Shown: positions 22,700 through 23,521 of the stretch, piece after piece
Layout: each line of letters opens with the position of its first letter
Numbering within the stretch: position 1 is the stretch's first letter
DNA from: Elusimicrobiota bacterium
GTDB lineage: Bacteria; Elusimicrobiota; Elusimicrobia; O2-12-FULL-59-9
Length of the DNA: 23,521 nt
Reading direction: 5' to 3'
NCBI GenBank assembly: GCA_016206405.1
Contig: JACQRQ010000168.1
Coordinates: 1 to 23,521 of the forward strand
Made by a program: the position numbers and the translations under genes
Notes under the pieces: generated by a model
What the model saw: the letters and a program-made list of their open reading frames with translations, nothing else
Database searches by the model: none
What the model was told of the DNA's origin: nothing

Positions 22700-23521
22700 T
22701 TAGCGCGAAGATTCAGGATCCGGCAAGGCGCTCAGCGAGCCGCCGGAATGCAGGCTCTCCGGAACCAATGGATAGTTATCGATGGGTTCCACTGCCGCAG
22801 GGGCCGATTGCCGGCCCGCGCGGCGGTCTCTGGCCACGTTTTTCCGGACGACAAATTCCTTCAGGCCGCCATCCGCGTCGACGTCCACCAGGATGTAATG
22901 ATAAAACCGGTGCTCGATGAGCAATTGAGGATAGAGCGGCGAGCCTCCCCCCCCGCTCAGAACATAGTCGACGCCCTTGTAGCGCGTCCGGCCAAATCCA
23001 TGCAAATGCCCCAAATAGACGCGGGCGACTTGATACTGCGTCATCAAATCCGTAAATTCCCGGCTCCCCCCCAAGAAGACGGCATGGTGTTTGGGATATT
23101 TGCGGCCCACCGGATCCTCCGTCCAAACCGCGAGCGGCTTGGGAGGCGTATGGGTAAAAACTATTTTCTTAAGGGGCGTGTCCAAAACGCCGCGCAGCCA
23201 CGCCAGTTGCTCGGCGTCCACCGCATGCGTTTCCGGCCGCTCGAGGACTTCGCGGCCCACCCGGGCGGAGTCGACCACGATGAAGCGGTAGCCCTTGTGA
23301 TCAAAGCTATAATAAGTCCGGCCGAAGGCGGTCAAATAGTTGTCAAGGCCGGGCGGCGAGAGCTGGATCTCATGGTTGCCGATCACGGTCAAAAATGGGA
23401 AGCCGGGCCCGACGCCGCCGACAAGGCTTAAAAACCCCTCGTACTCCGGCGTGTCCCCGGTGGCGACCATATCGCCCAGATGCATGGAAAAATCCAGCCC
23501 CCGCCCCGTCATGTCCCGCAC
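22700..23521 (-). CDS. Metallophosphoesterase (partial, 5' end beyond right edge)
   Basis: At least 273 residues of a calcineurin-like phosphoesterase are present: HLGDMV (14-19), TVIGNHE (metal-bridging Asn/His), VFTHTPP and VYLGHLHGFG supply the conserved His, Asp and Asn ligands. The first family motif (DxH) is not present, so the true start lies outside the window; a GTG at the very edge is not the start. The region after the metal sites has LSGGGGSPLYPQ, seen in exported purple-acid-phosphatase-like members, and a tail (from about 235) that is Pro/Ser-rich. It likely hydrolyses phosphate esters, probably outside the cytoplasm. The signal region cannot be checked. Confidence 0.9.
   Translation of the reverse strand: MRDMTGRGLDFSMHLGDMVATGDTPEYEGFLSLVGGVGPGFPFLTVIGNHEIQLSPPGLDNYLTAFGRTYYSFDHKGYRFIVVDSARVGREVLERPETHAVDAEQLAWLRGVLDTPLKKIVFTHTPPKPLAVWTEDPVGRKYPKHHAVFLGGSREFTDLMTQYQVARVYLGHLHGFGRTRYKGVDYVLSGGGGSPLYPQLLIEHRFYHYILVDVDADGGLKEFVVRKNVARDRRAGRQSAPAAVEPIDNYPLVPESLHSGGSLSALPDPESSR

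Noticed and set aside
22571..23431. A 286-codon plus-strand open frame opposite the phosphoesterase and AI-2E genes
   Set aside because: It spans two real genes on the other strand and its Arg/Ala/Gly-rich composition is that of a shadow frame.

Overview
This window is a GC-rich stretch of a bacterial chromosome with compact gene packing. Nearly everything is on the minus strand, and many neighbouring genes overlap by 1-31 bases. Signal peptides, a small outer-membrane beta-barrel and a periplasmic SpoIID-type protein point to a diderm. The GYF-domain/coiled-coil protein, the many unusual domain combinations and a stray prepilin-like motif would suit Elusimicrobiota or a related little-cultured phylum. 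That placement is inference, not proof. No rRNA, tRNA, CRISPR array, transposase or phage gene was seen.

Layout, read along the minus strand from right to left. (A) 23521-21135: a metallophosphoesterase cut by the right edge, an AI-2E family membrane protein and a small outer-membrane beta-barrel. They converge on a lone plus-strand gene (19785-21119) encoding a GYF-like domain, a long coiled coil, one membrane helix and a Pro/Ala-rich tail. (B) 19784-18086: a lysine 6-dehydrogenase/saccharopine dehydrogenase-family gene, bracketed on both sides by inverted arrays of an 8-base repeat (AGTGGTAN / NTACCACT). (C) 18051-12119: five genes joined by overlapping stop/start codons. They encode an aldehyde dehydrogenase, a small membrane-anchored coiled-coil protein, a TPR-SpoIID protein, a secreted protein with a CxxCH haem site, an EF-hand loop and an FMN_bind-like tail, and a GT4 glycosyltransferase. 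(D) 12067-10004: isocitrate dehydrogenase with its own promoter, then a GT2 glycosyltransferase. (E) 9973-7421: a shortened ribosomal protein/fatty-acid/RNase III cluster (yceD-rpmF-fabG-acpP-rnc). (F) 7407-3806: acyl-CoA dehydrogenase, a decayed piece of a heavy-metal P-type ATPase, etfB and etfA. (G) 3802-1: an M1 metallopeptidase with C-terminal HEAT-like repeats, then a GT-C membrane glycosyltransferase that runs off the left edge.

How the genes work together. The acyl-CoA dehydrogenase would pass electrons to the EtfAB flavoprotein. The LysDH-like enzyme and the aldehyde dehydrogenase next to it could turn lysine into allysine and then 2-aminoadipate. yceD-rpmF-fabG-acpP-rnc is a growth-linked core cluster without the usual plsX/fabH/fabD/fabF. 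The coupled block C mixes peptidoglycan-targeted (SpoIID), redox (haem/FMN) and sugar-transfer functions. It is the best candidate for an undescribed envelope system here. The octamer repeat elements are the most striking non-coding structure.
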